From Brevibacterium sanguinis (GTDB lineage Bacteria > Actinomycetota > Actinomycetes > Actinomycetales > Brevibacteriaceae): DNA of 41,975 nucleotides. Below the pieces are notes generated by a model that worked only from the letters and a program-made list of their open reading frames with translations, ran no database searches and was not told the origin of the DNA. A program made the translations under genes and the position numbers. Below are positions 38,594 to 41,975 of this stretch, piece after piece (within the stretch, counting starts at the first letter, position 1; each line of letters opens with the position of its first letter). The stretch covers positions 1 to 41,975 of the forward strand of contig NZ_QNSB01000017.1 of NCBI RefSeq assembly GCF_003315415.1. The letters run 5' to 3'.

Positions 38594-40018
38594 ATGAACA
38601 TGCGACTGCTCATCTCCGGCGGAACCCTTGTCACGGAGGCCGGCCCGCAGAAGGCCGATCTGCTCTGTATCGACGGCACGATCGCCGCCGTCCTCGACCC
38701 GGCTTCGCCTAACGAGGTCGACCACGAGGAGCTCGTCGATGCCGAGGGCCAGCTTGTTTTTCCCGGGTTTATCGACCCGCATGTGCACTCCCGCGATCCG
38801 GGCAGCACCCATAAGGAGACCTTCGCACATTCGACGCTGGGAGCCTTGTGCGGTGGTCTGACGACGATCATCGAAATGCCCAATGCAATCCCCGCAGTCT
38901 CCACCGCCGAGGTGTTCGCCGAACGTCGAGCGCAGCACGAGGAGAAGGCCTGGGTCGATTTCGGCCTCTGGGGACTGGCGCTCGGGCCTGAGAACGCCGA
39001 GGACATTCCCGAGCTCTTCGCCGCGGGCGCCGCGGCCGTGAAACTCTTCTGGGGCTACGCCCTGGATAAGGAGACCAAGGGGCTCGTTTACAACTTCGAC
39101 TCGGCCGACCCAGACAGCGTGCTCCTGCCCCCTGAGAACGGCGAGGTGTTGCAACTCTTCGCCAATGTCGCGAAGACAGGCGGGGTACTCGCGGCGCACT
39201 GCGAAGACCGGCACATCTTGTCCGCGTCGGCAGAAGCGCTGGGGCACCCGATCGAGACTTATGACGACCTGCTAACCGCCCGTCCTGCCATCGCCGAGGC
39301 AACCACCATTGCAATCGGAGCCGAGTTCGCCAGGGCAACCGGTTGCCGCTTCCACGTCGTCCATATGGCATCGGCGCAGGGCGCGGCCGTCGTCGCCCGG
39401 GCACAGGCGGCCGGAGCGCCGGTGACGGCCGAGACCTGTCCCCAGTACCTCACGCTTACCGCCGAAAAGGAGGCCGAGCTCGGCCCGTTGATCAAAGTTT
39501 ATCCTCCTGTCCGCCACCAGGAGGACCAGGACGCGCTGTGGGAGGCCATCAACAACGGCACCATCTCGTCCATCGGCTCTGACCATGCACCGCACCTCGT
39601 GTCTGAGAAGATGGTTGGCTTCGGTCAGGCGCCCGCGGGAGGCCTCGGCGTCGAGACAGTTGCACCGCTGCTCGTCGACGGGATGCTGCGTGGCAAGATC
39701 ACACCGCAGCGCCTGGCCGAGGTGCTTTCGACCTCGACGGCACAGCTCTACGGCCTCTATCCGCGCAAGGGATCCCTTCGTCCGGGCACCGACGCGGATG
39801 TCACACTTGTCGATCCCCGCGGTAACCACACCATCCGCAACGACGACATGCACGCCCTTAACCCGGTTTCGACCTGGGACGGATGGAAGCTTAGGGGACG
39901 CATCACCGGCAGTGTCATTCGCGGCCAGGTGTCGATGAAGGACGGCGAACCGGTCGGGGAACGCCGTGGAACCTTCGTCGCGGCCTCGCACCGGCCAGCG
40001 GAGACGGCCGAGGCATGA
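38594..40018 (+). CDS. Cyclic amidohydrolase (dihydroorotase/allantoinase/hydantoinase group)
   Basis: 474 aa. All metal-site blocks are present: FPGFIDPHVHSRDPGSTHKE, a carboxylated-Lys candidate in AAAVKLFWGYAL, GVLAAHCEDRH, RFHVVHMASAQGAAVVARA, ETCPQYLTLTAEKE and SIGSDHAPHLV. KVYPPVR and SDHAPH recall dihydroorotase, whereas the VHMAS/ETCPQYL part recalls allantoinase and hydantoinase, so the exact substrate is undecided. It would hydrolyse a cyclic ureide to an N-carbamoyl acid, the substrate of the preceding gene's product. ATG 38594 sits only 3 nt after AAAGGA; ATG 38600 (MRLLISGG) has better spacing. It overlaps the next gene by 4 nt. Confidence 0.87.
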   Translation: MNMRLLISGGTLVTEAGPQKADLLCIDGTIAAVLDPASPNEVDHEELVDAEGQLVFPGFIDPHVHSRDPGSTHKETFAHSTLGALCGGLTTIIEMPNAIPAVSTAEVFAERRAQHEEKAWVDFGLWGLALGPENAEDIPELFAAGAAAVKLFWGYALDKETKGLVYNFDSADPDSVLLPPENGEVLQLFANVAKTGGVLAAHCEDRHILSASAEALGHPIETYDDLLTARPAIAEATTIAIGAEFARATGCRFHVVHMASAQGAAVVARAQAAGAPVTAETCPQYLTLTAEKEAELGPLIKVYPPVRHQEDQDALWEAINNGTISSIGSDHAPHLVSEKMVGFGQAPAGGLGVETVAPLLVDGMLRGKITPQRLAEVLSTSTAQLYGLYPRKGSLRPGTDADVTLVDPRGNHTIRNDDMHALNPVSTWDGWKLRGRITGSVIRGQVSMKDGEPVGERRGTFVAASHRPAETAEA

Positions 40019-41340
40019 ACAGCGAGGGTCTGCAGAGGTTGATCGACTCGGCCCGAGCCCTCGTCGACGGCGGGGCCGACGGCGAGGCAGAATCCCGCGC
40101 CCGGTTAGTGTTTGCCGACACTGTGTCCGTGGCGATTGCCGCAGGGCAGCGTGCTGAGGCGCGAGACCTCGTCGCCGACCATCCGCTCACCGGCCGTGTA
40201 CGGCACGAAGCTCCGAGCGACTTGTGCCGGTCCTCTCTGCTCACCGCCGGAGGCGGGTGGGCGTCGGCGGAGAATGCGGCGTACATCAACGGCAGCATCC
40301 TTTGCGCCTTGGAGATGGACGAGGGGACCAGGCCCACGGGCCATCCTGCCGCTCATGTGGTGCCCGCGGTGCTGGCGGCGGCCCAAGCCTGGGAATGCGA
40401 CTTGGGTTCCGTGCTCGATGCCCTGCTCTTTGGCTACGAGGTCTCTGCGTACCTCTTGGAGTCCCACCGTCTGACCCCAGGAGTCCATCCGCACGGACAC
40501 ATCGGCGGCATCGGAGCAGCGGCGGCAGTGGCACTGTTAGGCGGGGGCGATCCGCTGCCCGCGGCGAAAGTGGCTGCCACCTCGATGCTGGCCACGCATT
40601 GGGGCAGCTGCCTCGACGGCTCCAGCGCTCGAAACACCTGGACAGGACAATCAGCGGCGGCCGCGGTGCGCGCCTGCCAGCTCGCCTCGATGGGATGGAC
40701 CGGCGGGACGTCGGTGCTCGACGCCCTGCTGGACGGACCTCTCGCGCAGGAGATCGAGGCCGAGGCTCCTTACCGCGGCCGTCCCCGGATCTTCAACGGC
40801 TACTTCAAGTTTTACTCCGCGTGCGCACTAACCCACACCAGCATCGAGGCGGCACTGGGCATTCGGGGTGTCGAGCCGGAGAACATCGAATCCGTTAGGG
40901 TGCGCACCACGCGGAACAACCTCAAGGTGGCGGACGGTAGCCTCGACACAGCGCTGTCGCGACGATTCTCGATCCCCTTCGCCGTGGCCGCGGCTCTGGT
41001 TGAGGGACGAGCGGACCCCGATGTCTTCGACGATCCCAGCGCGGCCGCTCTGTCCGTAGCTCACCGGGTCCACGTCGAGGAAGACCCCTCGTTCACCGCC
41101 TGCTGGCCGGCCGACGCTCCCACCTTGGTCGAGGTGGTACTGACCGACGGGACGAGTTTGTCAGCCCGGTGCGACAACGCTCGGGGCGTCGTCGCCGATG
41201 AAGCACTGCAGTCCGAGCTCCGGGATAAGGCGGTAGGCCTGCACGTGCTCGGCGGAAAGTACTGGGACATTGTGATGAGGGCGCCCCGTCATTTGCCGGT
41301 GAGGCGGCTGATGGAATCCATCCAACCGCCGGTTTGTTGA
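40015..41340 (+). CDS. MmgE/PrpD family protein
   Basis: 441 aa; ATG overlaps the upstream stop (ATGA). Family features: ARLVFADTVSVAIAAGQRAE, NGSILCALEMDEGTRPTGHP then AAHVVPAVLAAAQAW, LLFGYEVSAYLLES, PHGHIGGIGAAAAVALL and FNGYFKFYSACALTHTSIEA. The family holds 2-methylcitrate dehydratase, but also iminodisuccinate epimerase and cis-aconitate decarboxylase; it has no metal cluster. In a ureide operon a dehydratase is odd, whereas an epimerase of an aspartate-like or carbamoyl-aspartate-like compound would make sense. That role is inference. Confidence 0.85.
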   Translation: MNSEGLQRLIDSARALVDGGADGEAESRARLVFADTVSVAIAAGQRAEARDLVADHPLTGRVRHEAPSDLCRSSLLTAGGGWASAENAAYINGSILCALEMDEGTRPTGHPAAHVVPAVLAAAQAWECDLGSVLDALLFGYEVSAYLLESHRLTPGVHPHGHIGGIGAAAAVALLGGGDPLPAAKVAATSMLATHWGSCLDGSSARNTWTGQSAAAAVRACQLASMGWTGGTSVLDALLDGPLAQEIEAEAPYRGRPRIFNGYFKFYSACALTHTSIEAALGIRGVEPENIESVRVRTTRNNLKVADGSLDTALSRRFSIPFAVAAALVEGRADPDVFDDPSAAALSVAHRVHVEEDPSFTACWPADAPTLVEVVLTDGTSLSARCDNARGVVADEALQSELRDKAVGLHVLGGKYWDIVMRAPRHLPVRRLMESIQPPVC

Positions 41341-41383
41341 GGAAATTGGCAGCGACAGTCGACGCAACTAGGAGAGCGAAGTG

Positions 41384-41746
41384 ATGAGCAGCGTGGCAAA
41401 TGACGATTGGACACCGCCTCAGCCGCCGGAGGTCGAGACGACGGGGAAAAGGCTAGCCAGCGAAGCGTCGGAACTCGGGGCCGACTTGGTGCTGATTTGG
41501 AACCAGGTTGAAGACGCGGTGCTCGGCCACATCGTCGCTCGTGAACTCGGGGTTGGAATCGCTTATGCCAACGAGGTAGAGGGCATTCTTGACACCTGCG
41601 GTGCGCTGGCAGGATGCAGAGTGCTCGTCGTCTTCGCCGAGACCCCAAAAGATTCTGACATTACCGCTCTCACCGGCCTGATCGCCACCTCAGGGGCCAG
41701 CCTCGCCGGTATTCTCGAGCCCGGCCGTGTGCTAGCAACCGATTGA
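41384..41746 (+). CDS. Short PRTase-like protein lacking the PRPP loop
   Basis: 120 aa from ATG 41384 (AGGAGAG 7 nt upstream; GTG 41381 also possible). The pattern ASELGADLVLIWNQVEDAVL, HIVARELGVGIAYANEVEGI, LAGCRVLVVFAETPKDSDIT and GLIATSGASLAGI follows a type I phosphoribosyltransferase core. Where an active enzyme has an acidic pair and TTGG-like loop after the central strand, this one reads FAETPKDSD. It is also much shorter. It may be a non-catalytic partner or regulator, possibly of the PRTase at 36613. The relation is my reading of the fold pattern and is not certain. Confidence 0.6.
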   Translation: MSSVANDDWTPPQPPEVETTGKRLASEASELGADLVLIWNQVEDAVLGHIVARELGVGIAYANEVEGILDTCGALAGCRVLVVFAETPKDSDITALTGLIATSGASLAGILEPGRVLATD

Positions 41747-41818
41747 CGCCTTCCTGAGGCTCATTGACAACTACACTCCACCGCCGACGGTTGGACGCTT
41801 CCAGCGCTCATTCGAATA

Positions 41819-41847
41819 TTTCCGTCCGGGAAGCCACACTACGGAAA
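41819..41847. promoter_or_regulatory. Inverted repeat resembling the IclR half-sites, upstream of the lyase gene
   Basis: TTTCCGT (41819-41825) and ACGGAAA (41841-41847) form a perfect 7-bp inverted repeat with a 15-nt spacer, 10 bp before the lyase start. TTCCGT and ACGGAA are the core half-sites of the palindrome at 34153, but the spacing is wider, so it may be a looser IclR site or chance. Confidence 0.35.
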
Positions 41848-41856
41848 GTTGGAATC

Positions 41857-41975
41857 TTGAAATCTAGTCCTGCCCAGCCGACGCGCACCGAGACCGATTC
41901 GATCGGAAGCCTGGAGATCCCGGCGTCCGCCTACTGGGGCGTTCACACCGCCCGGGCGAACGAGAACTTCCCGAT
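41857..41975 (+). CDS. Aspartase/fumarase superfamily lyase, N-terminal part only
   Basis: From TTG 41857 the first 39 codons read KSSPAQPTRTETDSIGSLEI then PASAYWGVHTARANENFP, a close match to the start of aspartate ammonia-lyase (family start usually R-x-E-x-D-x-x-G, then P-x-x-x-Y-[YW]-G-x-x-T-x-R-A-x-x-N-F). The rest lies past the right edge. A longer in-frame TTG at 41764 is possible. Such enzymes split aspartate to fumarate and ammonia, or act on similar C-N bonds. After a carbamoylase it could finish the conversion of an aspartate-like product to a C4 acid. Confidence 0.75.
   Translation, partial: MKSSPAQPTRTETDSIGSLEIPASAYWGVHTARANENFP

Noticed and set aside
1..41975. tRNA, rRNA, riboswitch or replication origin
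   Set aside because: No T-loop/anticodon pattern, rRNA sequence, conserved riboswitch core or DnaA-box cluster was noticed; a computed scan would be needed to exclude small RNAs.

Overview
The window is high-GC DNA that reads as a chromosome segment of an actinobacterium of the Micrococcales type. Brevibacterium is my best guess, from the overall impression rather than a marker gene. The actinobacterial signs are a DUF222/HNH protein, an SCP-like protein next to purine genes, the block purF-purM-DUF3073, GTG/TTG starts, and several genes whose -10 box lies only 6-7 nt before the start codon (probable leaderless mRNAs).

Layout. 1-1761: YtcJ-like amidohydrolase (minus strand, runs off the left edge) with a palindrome upstream. 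2329-4424: DUF222/HNH nuclease-type gene with a clear promoter. 4661-6457: a frameshifted DUF899 gene, an 11-copy 15-bp tandem repeat and a TetR-type regulator. 6655-13387: a purD-purC fusion, divergent from an operon-like run of asparaginase (Rhizobium etli ReAV type), SCP-like protein, aldehyde dehydrogenase and EamA exporter. 13403-18962: a LysR regulator divergent from a single-chain P450/FprA-like reductase/flavodoxin enzyme and an MHS-family transporter. 19076-20053: double universal stress protein. 20342-23964: small membrane protein, purF, purM and DUF3073. 24093-27630: unknown genes, including an HTTM membrane protein with a membrane-anchored partner and a 23-codon ORF. 27815-33127: aminotransferase, DUF418 membrane protein, FAD oxidoreductase, VOC protein and HutD/Ves protein.

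33197 to the right edge has a different character. A decayed IS481-type transposase is followed by lower-GC DNA and a catabolic cluster: MFS acid transporter, IclR regulator, phosphoribosyltransferase, M20 carbamoylase/allantoate-type hydrolase, cyclic amidohydrolase (dihydroorotase/allantoinase type), MmgE/PrpD protein, a second PRTase-like protein without a PRPP loop, and the start of an aspartase/fumarase-type lyase. Read as a pathway, this could import an acidic cyclic ureide, open the ring, remove the carbamoyl group and deaminate the product to a C4 acid; orotate, dihydroorotate or hydantoin-acetate are candidates. A shared 17-bp motif near the MFS, iclR and PRTase promoters is a candidate IclR operator.

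The two most interesting systems are the one-polypeptide P450 (P450, then adrenodoxin-reductase-like, then flavodoxin) and the ureide cluster. A recurring oddity is in-frame tandem-repeat inserts (15, 21, 24, 27 and 42 bp units) in otherwise conserved proteins, matched by a 15-bp repeat between genes.
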